From positions 1 to 10,422 of the forward strand of contig CAIVXP010000311.1 in the NCBI GenBank assembly GCA_903909905.1: a stretch of DNA of 10,422 nt, read 5' to 3'. The translations under genes and the position numbers were made by a program. The notes under the pieces were generated by a model. It was not told the DNA's origin and did not search any database. It saw only the letters and a program-made list of their open reading frames with translations. Positions 1 to 7,028 of the stretch are shown here, piece by piece. Position 1 is the stretch's first letter, and each line of letters starts with the position of its first letter. The DNA is from Akkermansiaceae bacterium. GTDB taxonomy: Bacteria > Verrucomicrobiota > Verrucomicrobiia > Verrucomicrobiales > Akkermansiaceae.

Positions 1-636
1 TATGCGGCGGCATTCAAGCCGAACATGGCCTACTTCGAGGCGATGGGGATTGAGGGCATTCGCTTGCTGGACGAGTTGCTCAAGGGGATGCCCAAGGAAG
101 TGCCGGTGATTCTCGACGCCAAGCGCAGTGATATCGGCGAGACGCAAAAATATTACGCGCAGGGGTATTTCGACGCATGGGATGTCGATGCAGTGACGCT
201 GAATCCATTTCTCGGCTACGATTCGATCGAGCCGTTTCTCGATTGGCAGGGAAAAGGTGTCTACCTGCTTGCGGTCACCTCGAATGCCGGGTCGGCTGAT
301 TTCCAACGCCAGCAACTGGCGGACGGGCGATCGGTTTTTGAGTTGGTGACGGCGCTTGGCGCGCGGGCAACGCGCGAGGATCGAGCGACCGATGTTGGCT
401 ATGTCTTGGGTCTGACGAATGCGTCGGATGTGTTGGCGAAATTTCCCGACGCGCCGTTGTTGATTCCCGGCTTGGGCGCGCAGGGTGGCGATCTGGTCTC
501 ACTGGCTGCGGCTGGGCGCAGCGCGCCGGACGTCATCAATGTCTCGCGTGGCATTCTTTATGCGGGCGATGAGTTGGACTATGCGGCGCGGGCCCGTGAG
601 TGGGCTGGGAAAATTTCATCGGCCTATCCGGCTTGA
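1..636 (+). CDS. pyrF: Orotidine-5'-phosphate decarboxylase, 3' part (5' end outside window)
   Basis: This enzyme decarboxylates orotidine 5'-phosphate to UMP, the last step of de novo pyrimidine synthesis, in the cytoplasm. The frame is open from base 1, and the residues before the first Met (YAAAFKPN) match the conserved FKPN/FKPQ segment of the family, so the true start lies left of the window. Of the 211 visible residues, the catalytic block DAKRSDIGET sits near fragment residues 39-48 (Asp39, Lys41 and Asp44 form the DxKxxD charge network). It is followed by DAVTLNPFLGYDS, the phosphate-loop segment LIPGLGAQGGD, and INVSRGILYA near the end. These, and the KRSDIG variant, point to the subfamily-2 type of OMP decarboxylase, usually about 270 residues, so roughly 60 residues are missing. 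The next gene begins 55 bases downstream on the same strand with no clear terminator between. Identification is firm; subfamily assignment is from memory of motifs. Confidence 0.95.
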   Translation, partial: YAAAFKPNMAYFEAMGIEGIRLLDELLKGMPKEVPVILDAKRSDIGETQKYYAQGYFDAWDVDAVTLNPFLGYDSIEPFLDWQGKGVYLLAVTSNAGSADFQRQQLADGRSVFELVTALGARATREDRATDVGYVLGLTNASDVLAKFPDAPLLIPGLGAQGGDLVSLAAAGRSAPDVINVSRGILYAGDELDYAARAREWAGKISSAYPA

Positions 637-650
637 TTTTTCTGCCCAAT

Positions 651-662
651 TCCAAGCTTGGA
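651..662. repeat. 12-bp perfect palindrome between pyrF and the symporter gene
   Basis: TCCAAGCTTGGA is its own reverse complement and lies 15 bases after the pyrF stop and 30 bases before the symporter start. It could be an operator-like site. It is not a terminator, because it has no loop and no T-run after it. One 12-bp palindrome may also arise by chance, so no function is claimed. Confidence 0.35.
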
Positions 663-691
663 CTGACCGTGGATGAGACTAGTTTCGGGCC

Positions 692-2320
692 ATGTCAGCA
701 ATTGCGTTCGATCTTTTTGTCATCGGCATCTATTTCGCTGTGATTGTGGCGATAGGCGTGCATTTCAGCACCCGCAACCGCAATGTGTCAGAATTTGCGC
801 TCGGAGGAAGGTCGATCCCTTGGTGGGCGGTACTGGCTTCGATCCTCGCTTCGGAAATTAGCGCAGGGACTTTCTTTGGTTCTCCAGGCGAGGGGTTTCG
901 TTCGCGAAATTACACTTACGCGCAGTTGATGGTCGGCTACCTGCTGGCGCGCCTGATCGTCAGTGCGGTGTTCATCCCGGCGTATTACCGCCACAATGTA
1001 GTGAGCATTTACGAATTTTTGGAAACTCGTTTCGGCCCGCGCACGCGGCGCATTGCTAGCGGTGTATTTCTGCTTACCCGCTCCTTGGCCAGCGGTTCGC
1101 GCCTGTGGGTGCCGACCCTCTTGCTGCTGGTGATCTGGGATCGCATGAATCCGGACAATCCCTTGGGAAGCTGGGAGCAATTTTGGTTCACCGGCGCGGC
1201 GCTGGTGGTGATCAGTTTGCTGACAGCCGCCTACACCGCGATTGGCGGAATCAAGGCGGTGATCTGGACCGATGTGTTGCAGATTCTGGTGCTGTTTTGT
1301 GCGCTCGGATTTTCGGTATTTTTCCTGTTGGGTCATATTCCCGGTGGTTGGGAAGGTGCGAAATCGCATCTCACGGCGGCGGGTGACCTGAGGCTATGGC
1401 AGTGGGAGGGCGATGCACCGGCGGACAGCACCTGGGGGAAAATCAAGAGCGTGTTAGAGACCGAATTCACCGTCTGGGCGGCGTTGTTTGGTTCGCTGTT
1501 TGTGACGCTGGCCACCCACGGTACCGATCAGGACATGGTGCAACGCATGCTGACGGCCAAGGACAAAAAACAGAGCGCGTTGGCGACCATTCTATCGGGA
1601 ATCGCCGACATACCGGTGACTTATGCCGTGCTGACCATCGGGATCCTGCTCTCCGTCTACTACGGTCATGTCGTGAATGACGCAAATCTTCCAATGGCAG
1701 GGGGTAAACCGGACAGCACGAGGGTCTTCCCGTACTTTGTGATCAATGTCATGCCTGGCGGGCTGAGGGGATTGGTGGTCGCAGGCGTTTTGGCCACCAC
1801 GATGGGATCTCTGGGGACGGCGATGAACTCCTTGGCAACGAGTTATTCGCGCGATTTTCATTTCCGTTGGTTCAAAACCCCCGAGGACGACGCATCTCGG
1901 GTGCGTGTGATCAAGTGGTCGACGCTGTGGTTCACGCTCATTCTGATCGGCGTGGGTCTCGCCACCGCTTTCGTCAAGGCGCACAACCCCGAGCTCAGCA
2001 TCATCGGCATTATTCTGGGAAGTTTTGGCTACACTTACGGCTCGTTGTTGGGGATTTTCATGGTGGCGTTGTTCACGCGTACTCGAGGCAGCGAGTTTGG
2101 AAATCCGATTGCGATGCTGGCGGGTTTTTTGGCTGTGGCCTTGTTGAGCAATTTACCGAACGACCTCTGGAATATGGTCGTGGGCGTGCATTTGTACGAG
2201 AATCCCGCGTGGATGCCGGTGATTGAGTTTCCGTGGCGCATCATGGCCGGAACATTGGTGACGGCGGCCGTGGCATTGTGCTTCCGCAGTGACGCGCGAA
2301 TGTGCGCGCAGAGTGCCTGA
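692..2320 (+). CDS. Sodium:solute symporter, SSS/SLC5 family
   Basis: This is a 542-residue inner-membrane permease that would couple Na+ influx to uptake of a small organic solute; the substrate cannot be told from sequence. It begins with a membrane helix (about residues 8-24), followed by the typical short basic loop and the ALGGRSIPWW segment (36-45). The family signature AYTAIGGIKAVIWTDVLQ lies at 180-197. A second typical block, HGTDQDMVQRMLTAKDKKQS, covers 276-295. The segment GLRGLVVAGVLATTMGSLGT (358-377), leading into NSLATSYSRDF, corresponds to the helix that holds the Na2-site Ser/Thr residues in this fold. Hydrophobic segments are spread to the C-terminus, consistent with 12-14 helices. 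I took ATG 692; no Shine-Dalgarno precedes it. It follows pyrF on the same strand but has no obvious metabolic link. A rhamnose role, suggested only by rhaB 3 kb away, is not supported. Family is secure; substrate unknown. Confidence 0.9.
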   Translation: MSAIAFDLFVIGIYFAVIVAIGVHFSTRNRNVSEFALGGRSIPWWAVLASILASEISAGTFFGSPGEGFRSRNYTYAQLMVGYLLARLIVSAVFIPAYYRHNVVSIYEFLETRFGPRTRRIASGVFLLTRSLASGSRLWVPTLLLLVIWDRMNPDNPLGSWEQFWFTGAALVVISLLTAAYTAIGGIKAVIWTDVLQILVLFCALGFSVFFLLGHIPGGWEGAKSHLTAAGDLRLWQWEGDAPADSTWGKIKSVLETEFTVWAALFGSLFVTLATHGTDQDMVQRMLTAKDKKQSALATILSGIADIPVTYAVLTIGILLSVYYGHVVNDANLPMAGGKPDSTRVFPYFVINVMPGGLRGLVVAGVLATTMGSLGTAMNSLATSYSRDFHFRWFKTPEDDASRVRVIKWSTLWFTLILIGVGLATAFVKAHNPELSIIGIILGSFGYTYGSLLGIFMVALFTRTRGSEFGNPIAMLAGFLAVALLSNLPNDLWNMVVGVHLYENPAWMPVIEFPWRIMAGTLVTAAVALCFRSDARMCAQSA

Positions 2321-2472
2321 TGCACTTTTGAGCCGATGTAAATTTTTTGTGACGAGGCCCTAGCAGCGCAATGTGCTTGTTTTTCAATGGAATAGGAAAA
2401 TACCACGATTGCGGGTCTTGTTTTGCTTTGGAAAATTGAAGTAAATCCGCAGTCAAGTTTCAAAAAAATCTT

Positions 2473-2492
2473 TTCGTGGAACCCTTGTGGAA
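2473..2492 (+). repeat. Two GTGGAA direct repeats, 11 bp apart
   Basis: TTCGTGGAA (2473-2481) and CTTGTGGAA (2484-2492) match at 7 of 9 positions and repeat with an 11-base period, about one helical turn, so a protein could bind both on one DNA face. The shared GTGGA core equals part of the reverse complement of the DnaA box (TGTGGATAA), but the last three bases do not fit. They could be diverged DnaA boxes or another regulator's site; chance is not excluded. Confidence 0.35.
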
Positions 2493-2508
2493 TCGCATGC
2501 TTTGCGAT
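2492..2508. repeat. Hairpin upstream of dnaA (6-bp stem, 5-base loop)
   Basis: ATCGCA (2492-2497) pairs with TGCGAT (2503-2508) around the loop TGCTT. It directly abuts the GTGGAA repeat pair and lies about 137 bases before the dnaA start. No T-run follows, so it does not look like a terminator; it may be an operator half-site pair or a leader hairpin. Confidence 0.35.
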
Positions 2509-2644
2509 GTGCGGTGAGTGGTCATAAAAATTATTTTCCATCACGCGAACTGCTTGCTCAGAGTAACGCCATCGCACGACGCCACTGCTCGATGAAGTGG
2601 GTTTGTTGCATGGGAATGAAACTTTTTAAATTTACGGCAAAGCA

Positions 2645-4060
2645 ATGGAATCGGTTGAGGCGGCAGCGTGTGAGGCGAACAAAATTCACAACATTGATGA
2701 TGGTGCAGACGGGTGGAGCGAGGTGAGCGTTGCGTTGAGGGGTGCCGTGGGGGAGGACGCCTTTCAGCGTTGGTTCGGAGCTGCGGTCTGGAAGGGCGTG
2801 AGCGATGCGGTCGGCACTTTGGCCGTGCCCGGAGAGATTCACCAAGTTTGGATCGAGACCAATTACCTGCCGGAGCTGCGGGCGGCGGTCTGCGAAGCCT
2901 TTGATGGCGTGCGTGAGGTTGCGGTGGTGGTGAACGATGCCAAGGAGCCTGCGGCGGCCAATGGTGGCTCGGTTTCCGCCATTCGGGCTGGGCATGCGCC
3001 AACGCTGGAGGGAGAGGCGCTTGAGCGGCGGATCAAAGGATCGGGCCTCAATCCGGCCTACACATTTGGAAGTTTTGTGGTGGGTTCCAACAGCCAGTTT
3101 GCGCATGCCGCCTGCGAAGCGGTGGCCAAAAAGGCGGGGATCGGCTACAACCCGCTGTTCATTTACGGCGGCCCGGGGCTGGGCAAGACCCACCTGATGC
3201 AGGCCATCGGCCAAGAAATTTTGCGCCGTCGCCCGGCCTCGCGGGTCGTCTACCTGACCTGTGAAAAGTTCACCAATGAGTTCATCGATGCCGTGCGGCG
3301 CGGCGAACTTGAGAAATTCCGTCGGCGTTACCGCAGCACCGACGTTCTGTTGATTGATGACGTGCAGTTTCTCGCGGGCAAGGAGCGCTCGCAGGAGGAG
3401 TTTTTCCACACCTTCAACACTCTCTTGGATGGGCGCAATCAGGTGGTCCTCACCTGCGACCGGCCGGCCTGCGAAATCAAAAACCTCGAGCCACGCCTCA
3501 TCTCACGATTTGAGTGTGGGTTGACCGTCGAGATGCAGGCCCCTGAGATGGAGACCCGCCTCGCGATTTTGCGCAAGAAATCGCACGACTGGAAGGTGGG
3601 TGTCGATGAGTCGATCCTGGCGTTTCTTGCTGAGAAAATCCGCACCAATGTCCGGCGTCTCGAAGGGGCCCTGATGCGGGTGGCGACTTATGTCTCGTTG
3701 GCTGGCGACGCGCTCACGGTCGAGAAGGTCGAACACCTGCTGCGGGACCTGCTTCGCGAGGAGGCCAGCCGCCAAGTGAGCATCGATGCGATCCAAAAAA
3801 CCGTGGCCGAGCACTTCGATGTGCGGTTGGCCGACATGACCAGCCGTCGTCGCCCGGCGAGCATCGCTTTTCCGCGTCAGGTGGCGATGTACTTGAGTCG
3901 CTCGCTGACCAAGGGTTCGCTGGTTGAAATTGGCGAGGCCTTTGGCGGCAGGGACCACGGCACAGTGATCCATGCGTGCAAGAAAGTCGTCGAGAAAGTC
4001 GAAGGTGAGCCCGGCATGCGGGAGATGATCGAGCGACTGGAATCACGGCTGAAGCGCTGA
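2645..4060 (+). CDS. dnaA: Chromosomal replication initiator protein DnaA
   Basis: DnaA binds origin DNA as an ATP-driven oligomer, melts the duplex and helps load the replicative helicase. The 471-residue length is normal (E. coli 467). Domain I spans about residues 23-97 and is followed by a short, poorly conserved linker (about 98-135). The AAA+ domain has Walker A GGPGLGKT at 175-182, Walker B LLIDD at 235-239, the LISRFECG segment with the likely arginine finger, and the sensor-2 region NVRRLEGAL at 335-343. Domain IV (about 375-471) includes SRRRPASIAFPRQVAMYLSR from 400 and the signature RDHGTVIHACKK at 436-447. The signature is unusual: the residue after DH is Gly439, where most DnaA proteins have Thr or Ser, and in E. 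coli that Thr makes a base contact. ATG 2645 fits the expected N-terminus, although no Shine-Dalgarno is seen. dnaN follows 101 bases later on the same strand. Confidence 0.98.
   Translation: MESVEAAACEANKIHNIDDGADGWSEVSVALRGAVGEDAFQRWFGAAVWKGVSDAVGTLAVPGEIHQVWIETNYLPELRAAVCEAFDGVREVAVVVNDAKEPAAANGGSVSAIRAGHAPTLEGEALERRIKGSGLNPAYTFGSFVVGSNSQFAHAACEAVAKKAGIGYNPLFIYGGPGLGKTHLMQAIGQEILRRRPASRVVYLTCEKFTNEFIDAVRRGELEKFRRRYRSTDVLLIDDVQFLAGKERSQEEFFHTFNTLLDGRNQVVLTCDRPACEIKNLEPRLISRFECGLTVEMQAPEMETRLAILRKKSHDWKVGVDESILAFLAEKIRTNVRRLEGALMRVATYVSLAGDALTVEKVEHLLRDLLREEASRQVSIDAIQKTVAEHFDVRLADMTSRRRPASIAFPRQVAMYLSRSLTKGSLVEIGEAFGGRDHGTVIHACKKVVEKVEGEPGMREMIERLESRLKR
3402..3410 (+). promoter_or_regulatory. 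DnaA-box-like 9-mer inside dnaA (doubtful)
   Basis: TTTTCCACA fits the relaxed consensus TTWTNCACA at all nine positions. It lies within codons for the conserved FFHTF segment of DnaA itself, so protein conservation can explain it, and it is isolated. Autoregulatory binding is possible but unsupported. Confidence 0.15.
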
Positions 4061-4134
4061 TTTCGCGGTCGTCGAAGGATTCTTCGGCCAAATGAACAGA
4101 TAGGCTTGCCAAGCCCTCGCGAAAACGGAAACTC

Positions 4135-4152
4135 CCGTGGTCAACCACCCGG
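4135..4152 (+). promoter_or_regulatory. Terminator- or attenuator-like hairpin just before dnaN
   Basis: CCGTGG (4135-4140) can pair with CCA-C...GG (4145-4152) around a TCAA loop, giving a stem of six pairs with a two-base C bulge. TTTTATTT follows at 4153-4160 and the dnaN ATG begins at 4162. The shape resembles a weak intrinsic terminator placed in the dnaN ribosome-binding region. A second small hairpin, GGCTT-GCC-AAGCC, lies at 4103-4115, and the gap is bracketed by TTTCGCG (4061-4067) and CGCGAAA (4118-4124). These could set the dnaA:dnaN expression ratio; that is inference. Confidence 0.35.
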
Positions 4153-4161
4153 TTTTATTTC

Positions 4162-5259
4162 ATGAAATTCCGTATTTCCAAGGAAGCGTTTCTCGAAGGT
4201 CTGCAAAAGGTCCAGCACGTTGTTAGCTCGCGCACAACGCTGCCAATTCTTTCCAATGTTCTCCTCGTCGCCCGTGATGGGCGCCTGCAGTTCACCACCA
4301 CCGACCTCGACGTCGGCATCACCGGATCGGTCGAAGCTCAGATCGATAAAGAAGGTGCCACCACATTGCCGGCCAAGCGCCTCGTGAGCATCGTTCGCGA
4401 ACTTCCCTCAAGCGAGGTCGAGGTGTCGGTGGATTCGAAGAACCACGCGTCGATTCGCAGCGGTCCGTCATTCTTTAAGATCATCGGCCTCGGCGAGAGC
4501 GAGTTCCCGCCATTGCCGGATTTCTCCGCCGCCAAGGAATTTCGCATTCCGCAAAATGTCCTGCGCGATGGTTTAAAAAAAACCTCCTATGCCATCTCGA
4601 CCGATGAGACCCGCTATGTTCTCAACGGTATTTTCACCTCGTTCCGCGATGGCAAAATGACGCTGGTGGCGACCGACGGACGCCGTCTCGCAATGGTCGA
4701 TTCCGATCTTGAGTTTCCCGCCTCGCATGAGACGGATGTCATCATCCCATCAAAGGCGGTCCAGGAACTCCAACGCCTGCTTGGCGATAGCGGTGACATG
4801 ATCTTGAAGCTGAACGACAATCAGATCTCCTTTGCGATCGGCGACACCCTGCTTTGCAGCAAGCTGATCGATGGCAACTATCCCAACTACCGTCAGGTGA
4901 TCCCGGGCGATAGCAACGAGCGCGTAGTGATTTCGCGCGAGGCTCTGCTCGAGACCGTGCGCCGTGTTTCGCTGCTCTCTTCGGACAAGGCAAATTCGGT
5001 GAAGCTCGTCTTCAGCGAAAATCGCATCGAGGTGACGGCGAACTCTCCGGATGTCGGTGAAGCTCAGGAGTCGATGGATGTGATTTATCAGGGCCCACCG
5101 ATGCAGATCGCGTTCAATCCTGAATTCCTCCAAGCCCCGCTGCGCGCGCTTGATAGCGAGCATGTTTATCTCGACCTCATCGACGAGATGAGTCCCGGTG
5201 TGTTGCGCATTGAAGGAACCTTCCTTTATGTGTTAATGCCGATGCGCGTCACGAATTGA
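4162..5259 (+). CDS. dnaN: DNA polymerase III beta subunit (sliding clamp)
   Basis: The beta clamp is a ring-shaped homodimer that encircles DNA and tethers polymerase III and other repair and replication proteins. The 365-residue product matches the family length (E. coli 366). It opens with the typical MKFRISKEAFLEGLQKVQ, followed by SSRTTLPILSNVLL. The interdomain landmarks EFPPLPDF (near 113-120), VATDGRRLAM (about residues 170-179) and the SKLIDGNYPNYRQVIP block of domain III are all present, as is the C-terminal LMPMRV ending, part of the peptide-binding cleft. It lies 101 bases after dnaA, the usual order, but recF does not follow: the next gene is on the other strand. No Shine-Dalgarno precedes ATG 4162; instead a hairpin and T-rich run sit directly upstream. 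An A8 tract lies in codons 138-141 (4575-4582). Confidence 0.97.
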   Translation: MKFRISKEAFLEGLQKVQHVVSSRTTLPILSNVLLVARDGRLQFTTTDLDVGITGSVEAQIDKEGATTLPAKRLVSIVRELPSSEVEVSVDSKNHASIRSGPSFFKIIGLGESEFPPLPDFSAAKEFRIPQNVLRDGLKKTSYAISTDETRYVLNGIFTSFRDGKMTLVATDGRRLAMVDSDLEFPASHETDVIIPSKAVQELQRLLGDSGDMILKLNDNQISFAIGDTLLCSKLIDGNYPNYRQVIPGDSNERVVISREALLETVRRVSLLSSDKANSVKLVFSENRIEVTANSPDVGEAQESMDVIYQGPPMQIAFNPEFLQAPLRALDSEHVYLDLIDEMSPGVLRIEGTFLYVLMPMRVTN

Positions 5260-5402
5260 TCCGACAGGGGCTAATCATTCAGAAAAGATTCACCGCCAAG
5301 GTCGCCAAGTGGAAGAGTGATTGGTTATTTGTGATTGGTTTTATTGGGGATATTGTAGGTACTGCCTCTTCATTGTAGCCGGACATCCTGTTCCATGCGG
5401 TC

Positions 5403-5423
5403 ATTGGAGTTTCCTGCTCCAAT
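5403..5423. terminator. Perfect 7-bp hairpin between dnaN and rhaB
   Basis: ATTGGAG (5403-5409) pairs with CTCCAAT (5417-5423) around a 7-base loop, TTTCCTG. It lies 143 bases past dnaN and 132 bases past rhaB, which converge here. Only two T residues follow on the plus strand, so it is a weak terminator candidate; it may instead be the structural core of the repeat element in this gap. Confidence 0.3.
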
Positions 5424-5488
5424 TTCTGAAAAGCGATGAGGAGGCTTATCTTCTCTTGAATCTTGCTTCTTGAAGTCTTGGCTCTCCC

Positions 5489-5508
5489 ACCAGCGCCGAC
5501 CAGCGCCG
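5489..5508. repeat. Exact 10-base tandem repeat
   Basis: ACCAGCGCCG occurs twice head to tail (5489-5498, 5499-5508), 47 bases beyond the rhaB stop. It is part of the repeat-remnant region and probably arose by local duplication. Confidence 0.6.
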
Positions 5509-5555
5509 TAGCGGGCAAGATACCCACGATCCTTTGTGAAGAAGCTCTGCGTTTT

Positions 5556-7028
5556 TTAAACCAGCGCCTTGAAGCGTTCGTAGGCGGCGTTCCACTCGGC
5601 GCTACGGTCGGGTTGGTAGGTCTTGAATTCAAATGATCGGCGGATGAGTTCGCGTCCGGTTTCGAAGTTGTCGAGGTGGCCGGTACCGACCATCTGCGTG
5701 ATCACATTTCCGCAGGAGGTAGCCTCGATGGGACCGGCGATGACAGCGATGCCGAGAGCGTCGGCTGTTGATTGGCAGAGAGGTTCGTTTTGGATGCCGC
5801 CGCCGCCGGCGTGAAGTTGACTGAACGATGTCCCGGTGAAGGCCTTGATATTTTCAAAAACCTCGCGGTACTTCAGTGCGAGCGAATCGGTGGCAACGCG
5901 CAAGATTGTGCCTTTGTCATAGGGAACCTTTTGCCCGGTTTTTTCGCACCAAGTGCGAATTTTTTCCGGCATGTTGCCAGGGCTGGCGAATACCGCATCG
6001 TCGGGATTGATCAATGCGGAAAATGGTTCGGCGTCGCCGGCCATTTGCGTCATGGTCGCATAATCGATCGTTTCCCCGTCGAGCTCCCACTGGCGTTTGC
6101 ATTCTTGGATGAGCCAGAGACCTGCAATGTTTTTGAGGAATCGCACGCTACGGTTCACGCCGAGCTCGTTGCTGAAGCCGCGTGCGAGCGCATGACTGGT
6201 GGTCACTGGTGTCTTGGTTTCGACGCCCATGATCGACCAGGTCCCGGACGACAGCCAAAGTTTGCCATTGTCGCTCATCGGAATGCCGGCCACGGCCGCA
6301 GCCGTATCGTGGCTGGCTGAGGCAATGATGGGGATTCCAGCCTTGCCGATGAAGGTGGCGACTTCCTCACGGATGGGGCCCAGCACAGTGCCGGGGTCGA
6401 CGATTTCACCGAAAATTTTGCGTGGTAAGCCGAGCGCGTCGATGACCTGCCAAGCCCAATTCCCAGTGCGGGGATCAACCAATTGTGAGGTTGATGCGAT
6501 GCTGCGCTCTACCGCTCGACGACCGGTGAGCCAATACGCGAGCAGGTCGGGAATGAAGAGCAGCGTTTCAGCCGCATCAAGTGCGGGGTTTTTTTTGTGA
6601 GCCTCCGCCAAGAGGTGCAGCGAGCTGTTGTAGAAATTCGTCTTGATGCCGGTGTGGCTGTAAATATCCGCTTCGGACATCAGGCCGTGCATGACCTCAG
6701 CCATACCCTCAAATCGCGGGTCACTATACTGATGGGGCACGCCAAGCAGGGTGCCATTTTGGCCGATCAGCCCGTGGTCGCAGCCCCAAGTATCGATGCC
6801 AATGGAAACGATGCGATCGCCGTGGATCTCAACCGCACGGCGCAGGCCTTCGAGAATGTCGCGGTAAAGGCCAACGATGTTCCAAAACGATCCTCCCGGC
6901 AATTCGGTACCTGGGTTGTCGAAGCGGTGAATTTCCTCAAGTTCGATCTTATTGAGGTCGGTGGTGGCGGCGATCACGCGGCCGCTGCCCGCTCCGAGGT
7001 CGACGGCAATGAATGTGTGGGATGGCAT
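5556..7028 (-). CDS. rhaB: Rhamnulokinase (FGGY carbohydrate kinase)
   Basis: RhaB phosphorylates L-rhamnulose at O1 with ATP, the second step of L-rhamnose breakdown, in the cytoplasm. The 490-residue product equals the family length (E. coli 489). The N-terminal FGGY lobe begins FIAVDLGAGSGRVIA (residues 6-20), with the ATP phosphate-1 motif. GIDTWGCDHGLI (77-88) and GVPHQYSDPRF (96-106) form the sugar-binding region. ASASHDTAAAVAGIP (236-250) carries the likely catalytic base Asp241, matching E. coli Asp237. LSSGTWSIMGVE (259-270) and GGGIQNEPLCQSTADALG (409-426) are characteristic of rhamnulokinases rather than xylulo- or glycerol kinases. The start at 7028 fits the family N-terminus; no Shine-Dalgarno is seen. 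No rhamnose isomerase, aldolase or regulator lies in the window, so the gene stands alone here. An A8 tract in the coding strand encodes part of HKKNP near residue 146. L-fuculokinase is less likely. Confidence 0.92.
   Translation of the reverse strand: MPSHTFIAVDLGAGSGRVIAATTDLNKIELEEIHRFDNPGTELPGGSFWNIVGLYRDILEGLRRAVEIHGDRIVSIGIDTWGCDHGLIGQNGTLLGVPHQYSDPRFEGMAEVMHGLMSEADIYSHTGIKTNFYNSSLHLLAEAHKKNPALDAAETLLFIPDLLAYWLTGRRAVERSIASTSQLVDPRTGNWAWQVIDALGLPRKIFGEIVDPGTVLGPIREEVATFIGKAGIPIIASASHDTAAAVAGIPMSDNGKLWLSSGTWSIMGVETKTPVTTSHALARGFSNELGVNRSVRFLKNIAGLWLIQECKRQWELDGETIDYATMTQMAGDAEPFSALINPDDAVFASPGNMPEKIRTWCEKTGQKVPYDKGTILRVATDSLALKYREVFENIKAFTGTSFSQLHAGGGGIQNEPLCQSTADALGIAVIAGPIEATSCGNVITQMVGTGHLDNFETGRELIRRSFEFKTYQPDRSAEWNAAYERFKALV

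Larger units (their letters stand above)
2321..2644. other. AT-rich intergenic region upstream of dnaA
   Basis: This 324-base gap separates the symporter gene from dnaA and is clearly richer in A and T than the flanking genes, with several A- and T-runs (around 2341-2350, 2394-2400, 2462-2474 and 2623-2633). No convincing ORF is present. No exact or one-mismatch TTATCCACA site was found by eye. It holds a pair of GTGGAA direct repeats and a small hairpin, listed separately. It probably contains the dnaA promoter, but no -35/-10 pair stands out; TTGCAT at 2606 with TAAATT at 2627 has only a 15-base spacer. Position next to dnaA makes an origin possible, but that is unproven. Confidence 0.5.
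5280..5555. repeat. Intergenic region of degenerate repeats between dnaN and rhaB
   Basis: This stretch between the 3' ends of dnaN and rhaB holds no believable gene but several repeat elements. GCCAAG occurs twice at 5295-5300 and 5304-5309, within a segment that reads FTAKVAK on the plus strand. GTGATTGGTT occurs twice, at 5317-5326 and 5331-5340. A perfect 7-bp stem lies at 5403-5423, and an exact 10-base tandem repeat at 5489-5508. I recognise the FTAKVAK-like and ITNNQ-like translations as common spurious peptides from intergenic repeats in Verrucomicrobiota and Planctomycetota; that is recollection, not a search. The region is best read as a patchwork of non-coding repeat remnants. Confidence 0.5.

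Noticed and set aside
2321..2644. Replication origin with canonical DnaA boxes upstream of dnaA
   Set aside because: I found no site within one mismatch of TTATCCACA on either strand in this gap, and single relaxed matches elsewhere occur at chance level. The origin may be elsewhere.
2558..3409. 283-codon open frame antisense to dnaA
   Set aside because: It lies opposite the strongly conserved N-terminal half of dnaA, resembles no family I know, and is the kind of long antisense frame common in GC-rich DNA.
5279..5632. 117-codon open frame on the minus strand, overlapping the 3' end of rhaB
   Set aside because: Its start lies inside rhaB in another frame, and its translation consists of low-complexity, repeat-derived segments (VGILPATALVGAGG, ITNNQ). 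It reads as a chance frame through intergenic repeats.
5772..6320. 182-codon open frame antisense to rhaB
   Set aside because: It runs opposite the conserved kinase core and has no recognisable motif.
692..7028. A rhamnose uptake and use locus made of the symporter and rhaB
   Set aside because: The two genes are on opposite strands, separated by dnaA and dnaN, and the symporter has no sugar-specific signature I can identify.
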